Part shown: positions 1 to 56,372 of the stretch, one piece after another
Layout of the letters: each line of letters starts with the position of its first letter
Position numbering within the stretch: position 1 is the stretch's first letter
Source: Megaleporinus macrocephalus
Taxonomy: Eukaryota; Chordata; Actinopteri; Characiformes; Anostomidae
Direction of reading: 5' to 3'
Assembly (NCBI GenBank): GCA_021613375.1
Contig: CM038702.1
Span: 24,368,349 to 24,432,348 of the forward strand
DNA length: 64,000 nt
Made by a program: the position numbers and the translations under genes
Notes under the pieces: generated by a model
Told to the model about the DNA's origin: nothing
What the model saw: only the letters and a program-made list of their open reading frames with translations
The model's database searches: none

Positions 1-589
1 GAAAAGACATAATTAGTCCTGATTTAATTGTATTAAGTGCTACGTGTGGAATGTTTAGTTATGTAAACATATTCATCTATTTATTCAGTTTTTTATAATA
101 TATTTTAATTTGGCACTTAACAACCCTCAGAAATTTACTGTATATCATGTATAGGAAACCATTGACACTGAATCAGGTATCTGTTCATTACCATTCTTAT
201 ATATCAGTACTGACATCTCATCTCAACTCATTCCAACAAGTGATTCTGAGTATTGCTGGCGCTAAGCCAGTTGAGCGCAAAGTTGGTGGTCACTTTAAAC
301 GTTCTGTCTGGGCATATTCCCAGTTTACACAGTGCAATAAAAAAAAACTTTTACAGAACGCTAGTTGCTGGGCATTAACACTAATATTGTGGGTTTTTTT
401 TTTTAAACTGTTCTTGGAGAATAGCCTGTAGAGAGGCCATCTTGTCCTATTCGTGTACATCCACTGAGCTCTCCAGTGTGGTAGAACTTCAGGACCAGGA
501 ATGAGCACTACTGGTTTAGTAGGATTGGCATGTAGTGGCATTAAGGCTGAATCACAGTTTGAGTTTTTCTCACATTGTATCTTTTTCTG

Positions 590-800
590 TTAGCTCCACT
601 GCACACCAAATTATCTGACTGGGGTACCATAAAGTCTGTTAGCTTTCATTACCGTTACAATTCTGTTAACTTTCACAACTATGGTAAACTTTTATTAGAC
701 TTTCATCTGCCGTCAAATATATTCTTGAAGTAAATGTCTTCCTCTACCCTTATATTAAAATAAACATGCTTAACATACGTAAATCGCAGTCAAAGCAAAT
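590..800. repeat. Local duplicate A, copy 1
   Basis: It is similar to 1115-1355. Both share the run ending TTAAAATAAACATGCTTAAC followed by ATACGTAA(A/G)TCGCAGTCAAAG, as well as upstream blocks such as CAATTCTGTTAACTTTCACA. The copies differ by small indels. Confidence 0.8.
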
Positions 801-810
801 AAAATATTTT

Positions 811-1090
811 TAGTTCCACTCCAACATTAACAAGCAGCACAAGGGCACAATGCTATTGTAATCATTGGCAAACCTGTTTATATAGTGGTGTGTTTTAATA
901 GTAGGATTATAAAAATCACAATATATCACTTTATTTGCCGTATCACAGTATATGGCGATACATTGAATCGTGACCGCTGTATCACAATGTGTATTGTATC
1001 GCCAGGTTCTTGCCAATACACAGCCCTACTAGCTAGCCACCTTATGTGAACATGACCGCTACTGCTTGCTGTTTCTGCCATCTCTGTTGT
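811..1090. repeat. Partial copy of the hAT-like element and its right flank
   Basis: It is about 90% similar to 3010-3290, including the right end of the element, the CTAGCTAG site and the flank CCACCTTATGTGAACATGAC. Because flank as well as element is shared, this is a duplication of an occupied locus and not an independent insertion. Confidence 0.8.
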
Positions 1091-1114
1091 TTGGTTGTAA
1101 CTTTAACGCCAAAA

Positions 1115-1355
1115 GCACACCAAATTACACACGTCACTCACTGATTGGTCAGATATCTGACTCGGGTACAATTAGTCTGTTAACTTTCATTAATGTTACA
1201 ATTCTGTTAACTTTCACAACCAGGATAAACTTTTATTAGACTTTCACTGTGTTAAATCTGCTGTCAAATATATTCTTGAAATAAATGTCTTACTCTGCCC
1301 TTATATTAAAATAAACATGCTTAACATACGTAAGTCGCAGTCAAAGCAATAAAAT
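1115..1355. repeat. Local duplicate A, copy 2
   Basis: It is in direct orientation with 590-800 and slightly longer, with extra sequence near ACACGTCACTCACTGATTGG. The two copies flank the partial hAT-like sequence at 811-1090. Confidence 0.8.
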
Positions 1356-2835
1356 AAACCTGTGTCTTTGTGTTAATGGTTTGTCAATTTGAATTTAAAA
1401 GATCAGATCGCTGATGCTTGGTCAGTATATATTCTAAGATCTATGCCTGAAACTCATGGGCACTGCTGTACTCGTAGTTTATAATTTGTCTAACATTATT
1501 AGCTGCAAGACTGATATGAGGGTCTATCAAGCTTATGTGAACAGTGCAGCACTGATGAGCTGCTAGGTGAAGAGAAAAGCATGCTCTGATGTTGAATTCC
1601 ATCGTAAAAGCGTGATTCCACCAGGAGTGAACTTCCAATTCTCTTGGAAGCAACCCAAGGCCCACGATTTTTGTTGGTCAGTACCAATGAGTGTCCTAAT
1701 TGATTTTCTTTTCACAAAAAGATCATGTGATTGGCCCAGTCAGGTCATGTTGTTTGTCTTTTTAGTGATACTTATGTTTTGACAGTACTTAAAGAAGTAA
1801 GCTCAACATATAGTAGTTTGAGTGGTGCACCCTGGTTATGACAGCAGGAAAGACTGCTAACTATACAGTTAATGGGAAAGATGTGGAAATGTTGGACAGC
1901 TTCTATCTACTTTGATCAGTTATCTGCCCGACAGCGTTTATTCATTATAATAAACACAAGCTTAACAACAACACTAACAACCAGTTTATATTGAAACTTG
2001 TGTATAGCTGGTGCAGCTGGCTCCAGATTGCTTCTATTCCATGGTAAAGAATATCAGATCCAGATATCACAGTAAAGTTCATTTCATCTGGAACTTGTTG
2101 CCAGTAGTTTACTGTGTATCTGAACTGTTGGTGATGGATGTATCTCAGTCATTAGAGGAGCAGCAGGGTGTATAACTCTAATACCCTGGAGACCGGACAG
2201 AAAAGGTGCGATACACAGCCAGGCAGGATATGGAGTTCATTATGTGCTTCTAGCTTTAGCCAAGACACCACACACACACACACACACACACTCTCTCTCT
2301 CAATCCTCTGCACAGCTAGCCTGCTTCTTTAAACCTTTTGCACATATCTCCCACTCAGCGTCCATGTGTTTTTGTGTGTTACATGTGGGTGGATGTGGAT
2401 GTGCTGGTGCTGAAATCAAACCAGTTCTCGTTCAAGAAGCTTCATCAAGTTTTGAACCAACTTCCTCTGAACTCTCCCGAGTTGACTCTGGCTGAGATTT
2501 CATCAGATCATTATAGCTAACCGAGGCCTTTGAGCTGCATGTTCACCCCATTTTGCTGCAGTATGTTCAGTGAGCTGTTTCCTGTTTGTGTTTGTTCCCC
2601 GTTTACTGATTCAAATCTGCGCCCAGCGTTGCTCCTGCGCGGGCATGTCCGTGTTGGTCATAGTGAAATGGATCAGCGAGTGGAATTTTCTGGAACTTTC
2701 TGTGTACAGCCGTGCACTGTGTAAAAACGGCTGCGTTGCACTGCGAGTGCACATTCAGAACACAATTTACACCACTACAGAAGGGAATATTATTGATTTA
2801 ATCAGAAGAGCCAGTGATCATACCTGCCTAGCTAG

Positions 2836-3225
2836 TAGGGGTGTTACAAAATATCGAAAATATAAAATATTGGGATATTATGTTTAGTGATACTGTATCA
2901 ATTCTCAAAAACACAGTATCGATACAGATTCCTGGCAGACAGTAAATCATTGTGTGTTGTGTTTAAATCTCTGACCACTAGATGGAAGTGTTGATGGAAT
3001 CCATTTTCAGCTCCACTCCAACATTAACAAGCAGCACAAGGGCGCAATGCTGTTGTAAGTGTTGGCAAACCTGTTCATATAGTGGTGTGTTTTAATAGTA
3101 GGATTTGAAAAATCACAGTATATCACTTTGCTTGCAGTATCACAGTATATTGCGATACATTGAATCGTCACCGCTGTATCACAATGCGTATTGTATTGCC
3201 AGGTTCTTGCCAATACACAGCCCTA
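2836..3225. mobile_element. hAT-like non-autonomous element with 8-bp TSD
   Basis: The 390-bp element starts TAGGGGTGTTAC and ends ACACAGCCCTA, giving imperfect terminal inverted repeats (TAGGG-TGT). It is flanked on both sides by the 8-bp direct repeat CTAGCTAG (2828-2835 and 3226-3233), the target-site length typical of hAT transposons. There is no transposase ORF. The TSD is itself palindromic and so less informative than usual. Confidence 0.75.
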
Positions 3226-4139
3226 CTAGCTAGCCACCTTATGTGAACATGACTGCGACTGCTTGCTGTTCTTGCCATCTACGTTGTTTGGTTATAACTT
3301 TTTCTCCTTTCTTAATTTGCCCTTATTTTTACCTAAAGTGGGGATTCCATCATTGAGTGGTCTTGTTTGTCTTCTGTACAGGAGCAATATAAGATAATAT
3401 AATCAATTACATTATAAAATTACCAACAGAATGTGAAGAAGTAATTGTTTTGTATTGTATTGTGACCATATCTACTGATGATAACATGCTAACCAGCTAG
3501 CCCCGGCACGTCCTGTCTTGTAATACTTGTCATACCTGTCTTGTAGTGCCTGTAGAAGCGACAGTGAGCCGATGTAGTTTTGAGTCTGACTAAATAAAAT
3601 TCTCCCTGCTGAGTAATTGGTGTGTGTGCAGGTCCACGCTGGTCAGTAAAATGGATCAGCCTATAAGGTTCTAGCTCTCTGTGTGCTACTGTGTTTCCTA
3701 TCTCTGTGTAATAGATACTTCACGCTGCCTCTGTTGTTGGGTGTGCTGGGTTTCTGAGTGAGCATGTGCACACATTCAGAATATAATAGACTTTAAAAAT
3801 CCTTTGTGTTTCATAAGTGTAACAGTAAAAGGCCAGTGCAGTTAGAAGTACGCTCCTGCGCGTTTCCTTGATCAAAGCAGTCATTTGTGACGTTTGTTAT
3901 CACATTCTTTGTGGAATAAATGCAACAGCAACATGTTATTAAAGTAGAAAAGTGGACTGTACGGCATAACCTGCTGCTTTCTGCCTCATTTGAATACATG
4001 CTGTTCGTTCCTGTCACTTTCTTTTATTTTGCCCACAACGAGTTATGGTTCAGTAGGTTTAGCAAAGAATATTAATGAACAATTACGTTTTCAGGCCCAG
4101 TCACAAGAATTCACACAACATCATCCTGCCAAACTAACA

Positions 4140-4184
<45 letters not shown>

Positions 4185-5835
4185 AACATAGTGTTAGCCG
4201 TCGGCCTGATGCTGGGAGCAAGAAAGAGAGAGTGCTGATTGAATACTAAAATGCCAGCGAGACCATTAACAGGCAAAAGCCAGCTTCTTCAGCCATTCAC
4301 CATAGAAACTTTACTCTTCTCTTCTCTTCTTTTTTGTCTTCCCCTCTTACTTTTTTTACTCCTTTTATTCTATTATCTATGCTCCACTGTACTGTCTCCT
4401 TGTCCCTCCTGTCTTCTCTTATTTTTTCTTTTCTCTACTGTTTTCTCTATTCACTTCATTTTTCTGAGTGCCACTCACGCTAGGCTGTGTGTATGTGAGA
4501 GAAAGTGTGTAGAAACAAACCTGAGCAAGTGTTGGCTATCGTCAGAGATGCTTGATGAGCTTCATCACACGACATGGCAAAGAACTGTTTACTTTGACAG
4601 GAAGGGGGACAGTTTGACTGACATGCAAACCACAAAGCACGTTTTTGACGTGAAGTGGCAGATGATTGTCAAAACAGTGCTGTAGTGATAATACCTGCAT
4701 AGAACTGGGCAGTGACGGTATTGTTAGAGAAAGTTTTGGAAGTGTTGGTAGACTTTTCTTGCTAGTAAAGAAAAAAATTGCTTTGAAGTTAAGAACATTA
4801 GTTAATCAGGTTGTTGTCCTTCAGCCTGAGTTGTGACATAATTAATAATTCGGTTAATAATGTAATTGCAATTAAACATATGGTAAAATATTATAAAGTG
4901 CTAGTGTTGTACCCCTGGAAAGGGGAGATAATAAATGAAAAGGCTCAAACACGATGTTTTCTCAGTTCTCTATTGTGAGTTGTGAGGAAAGCTCACATGA
5001 GCTCCCCCTCAGGTGTGTTTAAGCATTACAATCTGAGGCACTGCTGTTCCAATAAAATAAATTATTCTCATAAGGAATCTGTTGTGCTTTTGCTTTACAG
5101 TGAAGGGATGAGTTTTTATACTGAGAGTACTGTCTTAAAAAGCTGAACTAGCGCTTTTAAGCTTATTACACACAATGAACTACATCTTTTTAATCTTATA
5201 TAGAGTTTACTGAACATGTTTTATACGTTTTTATATTAAATTTACTAACTTTTTATACATACCCCACTATGTATAAAAATATGTATAAAAATATAACCAC
5301 TATGTGGTTATCTGTGTGTAAAAGCCGCCGCCCACTAAACATCCCGTGTTGCACTGTGCAGCATTGAAAAAAGACACACACCAGCGCCAACAGTGATGTA
5401 CGGTAGTGCTCAGCAACTGCAAGCACAGTTCAGTTCCTTTTATTTTGCTGTTACTACCATAAATGCATTACATATGGAGATCACAGAATGTCTCAGTAGA
5501 TGAAATATGACACATGTACACAGAGAAAGGCAGCCAGTCTTTTAGGTTAACAGACACATGCCAGTGGTCTGTCGCCTCAGCTAACGTTACTAGTCCAACC
5601 TACAGCTCGTATCTTTCAGCTGGAGACCTGCCAGTCTGTGAAGTCTGAGCTAGTAAACCGATAGCAAGCATGATGAGTGATACTGAAGCTTTAGTTCGTT
5701 CAGCTTATAGAAGAGTCTAAACCGCTCAAGGGGCAGTGTATTCAGGGCAGTGTATTTAGCGTGTGGCAGTCTTAATTGTATCTTGTTGTATATTGAATAT
5801 AAGAGTATAACTATTGAATATAACTATTATCAGTC

Positions 5836-49951
<44,116 letters not shown>

Positions 49952-50349
49952 GAGAACGTGAGATGGAGGCTGTGTCCCATTATATATTAAACATTAATAC
50001 TATAAGATATAGAGTGAGTGGTTGGATTCAGCTTCACACATAATGTTAACATAACACATTGTTTTGTACTAACAGAGATGAAGTGATTTTGCTATGCAAA
50101 TGAAAAGAGATAAAGTGAAGCTAATCCAACATTCGTTATATGAAACTGTGACCTTGGGGTCACCAAATTCACACAAACGGTAAAAATGAATGTAGTTAGC
50201 CAGTTTTTTCTTTCTATTTGTTTTTGGTACTTTTCTGAGACGTCATGGATCCTCTCAGAAAAGTGCAGCTTCATTTCTCCTGGCATCTAAAGTTTCAGCT
50301 TAAGCCTGTTAGCTAGGCAGCTTCATGAAGGTTAAAGATTCTCCTTAAA

Positions 50350-50355
50350 AATAAA
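50350..50355 (+). promoter_or_regulatory. Candidate USP6NL polyadenylation signal
   Basis: This is the first AATAAA hexamer I see after the stop codon, about 400 bases downstream. Mammalian USP6NL has a much longer 3' UTR, so later signals may be used instead. Confidence 0.3.
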
Positions 50356-50642
50356 AGAAGTTCTGTTTCTTACAGCAGAAGTGGCGACTGTATGCGTGTC
50401 ATAGTGACAGCGTTACTGGAGTAACAGTGGCATTCCTGCTCATGTATGGGGCGATGGTGTTAGCCACTGTTTTGTTTCTTCTTTCAAAAAATTTGAATTT
50501 TGTTGTTCAGGCATGAGTACACTTGAGGTCAGTTTACAGAAATATCTTAAAAAAAAAAAAACATCTAGTTTGCTATGACAACGTCAGTTAGGACTGAAAT
50601 TGGGACAATAGCCATTACAGATTCACAGTTCCTAAATTCACA

Positions 50643-50950
50643 ATTAGAGATGGAAGAATCGGTTGGCCAGGTATCTGATTTTTAATCAAAATATGTGAAC
50701 GTCCGATATTTCTCCAATTTAGCCGATCCCGAGAGCCGATCGATGGTGTTAAACAAATGAGCCTAATTTGTATTTCCAGCTAGCGTTTCATCCAGAAAGA
50801 GGAGAACCCCCTCCAGCCAGCTCCCTGCAATTCCTATCTGAACCGCTAGGTGTAAATACACACCGTTTCATTTTCCACAGACTGACTAAAGCAGCGGCCT
50901 CGCGAGAACAGTTTATTGCGTTCACCGCAGGCGCGGATAGAAAACATCTT
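50643..50950. repeat. Dispersed hAT-like repeat, copy 2
   Basis: It shares TAGAGATGGAAGAATCGG, CCGATATTTCTCCAATTTAG, AGCTAGCGTTTCATCC and CTGACTAAAGCAGCGGCC with copy 1 and lies about 700 bases past the USP6NL stop, possibly within its 3' UTR. Confidence 0.75.
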
Positions 50951-53260
50951 TTTCTGTCTTTTCAAAAAATGAAAACAAGATTTTCCCGCGGTGGGGCGAT
51001 GCCCCTTTTTAACAGAAGGGGGTGCCATCACAATATTTTTTATCTTTTACAGTTTTCGATCAAAGCTACTAAAATATACTTTGATACTTTGAAATAGAAT
51101 TTAAGGACTTGCTTCTGTAATATAAATTTCTCAAACAAATCTCTATTATCTTCAGAATAAGATAGAACGTTTCTGTCATACGGCCCCAGGATCTCAACCG
51201 TGAGCATTCAGCACCCATGTTTCCAAAAATTTCAACATTTGGTTTATTCTATTTTTTACCTGACAGCAAATATTGTGGATGTGTGGATGTTGACAAATCA
51301 GTTTGCTGCAGTTGCTGATGGTTCAGTTGAAACAATTTTGAATTTTTTGCTACATATAAAAGTACTACTAAACTACAATACAGCCTTGACAGTAGTTTGG
51401 GTGGCCCTGGTCAAATAGCATTTTCTGTTGAGTTTCCTGAGCAGAGGACACACCTCTGCACATTTGAATTCTTAGTTATGGTTAACTTGGGGTGTTCAAA
51501 CTTCTGCATATGACTGTATATTAAAAAACAGTTAGTATTAATGTTTATTATGCAATGGGGACACAGCAAGACCACGAGGCAGGCAGAATGTTCAAGAAAG
51601 TGAGAGAGGGAGAGAGAGAAAGATTTAGGCATGTAATGTACCTCTGAAAGTTATCTAGAAGAGTTATTGTGTTTAGAAGAGTGTGCGTTTATGGGTGTTA
51701 CTCTACAAAAGTTTTTCAGTTAGTTGGATCGATTTGAGCCAGAAGGGAAGTTTATCCAAAAGAAATGTCCATTAGCTCTTCACTTTGAGCTTAAATTATC
51801 TGGCTAACTGAGAAATCCGTCTTTTGTGAAAATATCCCCTCTGGTTGTTTGCTTGTTTGTTTTGTTTGTATTTGTTTGTTGTGTGTTTGCCAGACTCTCA
51901 ACTTCTTACTAAACCAGTACGGCAGGTCCCACCACCTTGAGACATTCGTACTGATCAACCTTCATGGACTTACTAAAGACTTTTATTTTTTTTATTTGTT
52001 TGGATGGTGAAACATCCTAATCCTTAACAACAGATACTTATAGAATTTAAAACTGTACAGAGAGATTTTTTTCAGTTTATTTAAACGTCCTTATCGATAG
52101 CATGAACTGGGGAAAAAAGCGCCCAATTAATGTTTTTTTTAATGATTTAGTTTTCTATACACAAGATATACTATATGTGTATATACTGTATGCATACGTT
52201 AGGTTTCTTTAGATTTCAGATCATTCAATATGCTTGTGAATATCATGTTTTTTCAGTGAGAGCTCACTGAATGGTAACAGAATGTTTATTACTGCATTTT
52301 TGTTAAGAATGCACCACCAAAACTAGGTGTAGCCCCCCCCCAACAGGTTGGATTTTTTTCCTTTCTCTACAGGGCATATACTGTTAAAGAGATAAGTCTG
52401 CAGAAGGTGCATTTGTATGGATCACTGGTCTGGGTGCAGGTTCCCAGCTTTTACAAACCTTTCTGCATAAGTCATATGTGTTTTGCATTATTTGATGTGC
52501 AATGGTTCATACAAATGACTTAAACAATTTAAAGTGGTAGTGATAGCCACCAGGGTTTATATTGACAACACAAGTACAACTAATTTAAATTACTATCTAG
52601 AACCACCAGTGAAACTACACCTGTCAAAGGTTATATGTGTGATGTTAATGCTGCTAAAATAGTTCTGAGGTTTCTTTGGTAGCTGTTTTGCTATTAACAC
52701 CCTACATGTGCTCCTCCACCATGAATGACACTACCATAAAACAATGTCAGAGACATCAGGCCAATTCATGCTATAACTTTCTTTAAGAAGAGATTTTACA
52801 GAGGTCTGGTTCCTATCACCACCACTGTGAACAATTATGACTCAGCAAGTTTCTCCAAAACAAGGAATTTCACATTAAACCTCTCTGAATGACTTCATTA
52901 ACATCTTAAAATACATTGACTTATGCAGTAACTTAGAGTTCCCATTCAGTCTCACTGACATTAGTCAGCCAGGCTTCAGTCCAAATGACATGCATTCTAG
53001 TCCTAAAACATTCCAGTCCAGCTGGTTCCAGCCTTCTCATTGGTTACTTGGCTCAGGTGTGAACTGAGCTGTGGTGTCCAGGGTTTGTGAGTGCTGATAT
53101 AATCACACAGCACTCTCAGGTCAGAGCTTGTTTTGTGACGAACGCTGCTTACGTGAGGAAGCAGGTTGTAAGAACAGAGCCCTGTTCATCGCCTGCACAT
53201 CATGTAGTATTTGATGTTTTTAAGATTGTCAAAGCCTTTTGTTCCATTACTGTCATGTAT

Positions 53261-53783
53261 ACACACTGTTCATCAAAAGTTTGGGAACACCTAGTAGTCA
53301 TGAAAAACAAAGAGCAATTGGTATCTACCCATATATTCATGTGGTAGAGTACCTCATCACTTTTCACAATTATATATCGCTAAATATATATATATATAAA
53401 GTTTACCTGTAAAAGTCAATACACCACCCAGACCTAACACCTAGCATTCCAATATTGTTTTAAGCTTTGTATATTTGAAATATTGTAGAGAGATCTGCAA
53501 ATCTGAACAAACAAGCAAAAACAAGTCCAGACATTTGATCCCCTTTGTTGTGATGTCAGCACTCATTAGCACTTAAACCAATTTCAGGCCAAAAGACATG
53601 TGCTTTGCAAATGAAAAAGGTTCGAACCATTTTTAGTAAACAGTTCTTCCCATTGAAACAAATGAATTTTGCTAAATGTTGAATCTAAATATACCGAAAG
53701 CATCCTTAGCTGCTTTGTTCTTTTGTGTTTGAAAAGTAACAGAAATGTAAGCATGGTGTCCCCAAACTTTGATTTTGTGTATG
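53261..53783. mobile_element. Tc1/mariner-type MITE
   Basis: The left end reads ACACACTGTTCATCAAAAGT then TTGGGAACACC. The right end, reverse-complemented, reads CATACACAAAATCAAAGTTT then GGGGACACC. TA dinucleotides flank both sides. It is about 520 bases long with no transposase frame. Confidence 0.75.
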
Positions 53784-56233
53784 TATATATATATATATAT
53801 TTATATATATGTGTGTGTGTGTGTGTGTCAACACATCCTCTACAATAGGCTTAAATATGGCATTTATCAGCAAATTTTTATCATATTATTTAACAGATTT
53901 TTTCCCAATATGTTAAATGTATATACACAAACAAGCAGCAGTTTTGCATTAAAATGTGCTGAAGCATTTGTCTGTGGAGGATGTGTAACACTTAACGAAT
54001 CACCAAACACATTTTTACCGGGAAGGTCCAGACATTTGCATACGACTACATTGATGCTTAAATAATTGAGATTAATCACATTTTTATGTGCAGCTAATTC
54101 TGACTAATTGCATTATTTTGTGACGTTTATTGCAGTTGGCCTCATTTGTTTTTGCTCAGATTTGGATGTGAAGAAAGATTACTACAGATGGTTAGTGGAG
54201 TCAGGTTATGAACATGTGTTAACACTTAAAAAAATAATGCTGTTAATAGCTTGTTAATTAGAAGCTGCACCAGCAACCAGATTCAAACCAACTTAAGTAC
54301 TCATACTAAGAATTCTTTCATTTTGTGCAATGGCTCAAGAAATGTATTCCTTCTATACTCACTACAGCTCCACATTCCAATTCCAAGTAGGGAACACGGT
54401 CTGTCTGGAATCTGTGTTAATACAGCCCTACAGTCTGGAACTGCTGTGAGACTGCTGTTTGCATTATTGTTTTAATGCACTACATAAGGGACTAAGAAAA
54501 ACAATGATTGGTTGATAATTAACATTGTTCAGTTACTTGTTTGAGACACTCGTAGAGTGGCATGTGGATTCACTAAGCTGACATATGAAAGGATGTACTT
54601 TGCTTTGGATTGGAACGGAGCCCATCCTGGTGCTGTATTCCCTATCCATCATTCCTCAGTGTTTTTCCTCTGTGCGTATGGCTTGGTTATATAATCTTAA
54701 CTTTTCATATCCGCTGTGCACTCCCAGTATTTCAGGACTATTGTTCATTAAAAAAAGACTACTATAATATTTTCTTTTTGTATTTTAAGATATAAGATGT
54801 ATCACATTTTCATTACATATGACATTTCTTAGAGTTCCACACAAGCCTACACTGACAGTAAGTACTATTCCTCATTTCCTATGCACTCTTCATGTGCATC
54901 CTCCTAAGCACACGCACAACTCTCAGGCTGAGTTATTATACCCCCACCTTCTGCGTATTTATATTCACAAGGTTCACGAGCTGAAGTGCTACTACGTGCC
55001 GGTATCTGTATATATTGTTTAAGAGTAGTGCGTTTTGATACAGAATTTCAGTTGTGATTATTTTGACCAGAGAACTTTTGTTTATTTCGTTTTGGTTAAA
55101 CTACTAAATGCAACTTGACGATCAAAAATGACTTTCTCTAATAAAAAAGAAACCCCTGGGTGGTGATGAACAAAACTATTCAGTTTGGTGTGTGTCGTGT
55201 TTGTGTCATGTTTGTGTATTTCGAAATATTGAACTAGAGCAAGTCTACAATAGTTTAGTAGGTTTCAAGATTCACAGTCTGGAGTCCTTAAAATCTTGTG
55301 GCTCTTTCTCCATTAACAAGGAGACAAGCTATTTGCAATGTTGCGTTTCTGCCACGAGATGGCAGCACAGAACAGATTGAAGATTGAAACTGAGGGTGTA
55401 GGGAGCCTTGGTGATTTCTTCTGTTAGTTGTTTATTACATGGTGGTATGAGTGACAGCTTCTACTCATTTAAGGAGGCCTGCATTCAATTTTTCAAAGAA
55501 ATCTGCATCCCATAGTGTTGAGCTGTTCTCATAGTGGAAGGACTATCAGGAAAGAAAAGGTGCTGTGCAGGTAAAATTTTCCATTCATGAGTGGGTTCAA
55601 TTGTGCACCTTAAGGTTTTCTCAGAGTGAAGGCACATATCAATACCTTTTTTATAACCAGAGGAACAATAAATAACAACAAAAATGTGGAAAACTTCAAA
55701 CTTCTCTCTGAATCATAAGCAAATGCTTTGATAGCAGTCAGTTTTATGAGCAGTGAGGTGATTGAGATGAAGCAGGTCATTGGTTCATTCTCCTCTCCAT
55801 CTGTTTGGAGCAGACTGAGTTTGGACGTTTATATGTTCAGCTCATTTGCAGTAAAAAAAACACAGGCTACTAGCCTGGGAACAAAAAACAAACACTTCAC
55901 CATTTCAAAGTCTTGTATCAATGATTTTATTAATATTAATATAAAAGTTGACTTTGCTGGAAAATGACATGTCTAATCAGATACAACTGAGGGCAAAATT
56001 GTGGGCACCTCCAGCCAAAGTAGATATTTTGTTGAGCTTTGAAGTGAAAAAACATGAACGTAACCTTCACAGCACACTATGCATAAAGAGTCGTCAGAAA
56101 GAAATCTTAGCTATGACCTCATCACCAAGATAAATATCTAAAATATGCAAAAAAAAAATAGTGGCTTTTTTGAGGCACGTTTGGAGGGGAAAAAACAGGG
56201 GAAGCATTTTATGAAAAGAACAACTTACAAGCC

Positions 56234-56372
56234 AGTGGCCCAGGACACACTGTAAAAGAAAGTGGCCCAGTGGCCCAGGACACACTGTACAAGAAAGTTG
56301 CCCAGTGGCCCAGGACACACTGTACAAGACAGTGGCCTAGTGGCCCAGGACACACTGTACAAGAAAGACAAT
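56234..56372. repeat. 35-bp tandem repeat, four units
   Basis: The unit AGTGGCCCAGGACACACTGT plus ACAAGAAAGTTGCCC is repeated four times with few mismatches. Its open minus-strand frame (VCPGPLGH repeats) is a by-product of the periodic sequence. Confidence 0.93.

Larger units (their letters stand above)
1..5835. other. Upstream region without recognisable coding sequence
   Basis: It contains diverged local duplications, a hAT-like element (2836-3225) and CA/CT microsatellites at about 2268-2301 and 4139-4184. A diverged similarity also links about 2640-2780 with 3640-3800 (shared AAATGGATCAGC and CACATTCAGAA). No convincing CpG-rich promoter was seen. Confidence 0.6.

Noticed and set aside
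4239..4685. 148-codon open frame on the plus strand
   Set aside because: Leucine/serine/phenylalanine-rich translation of a pyrimidine-rich stretch, with no domain and no splice context.
5670..5677. ATGATGA followed by GTGATA as an alternative phase-1 start exon for USP6NL
   Set aside because: The phase would fit, but the donor is weak compared with GTAAGT at 5876.
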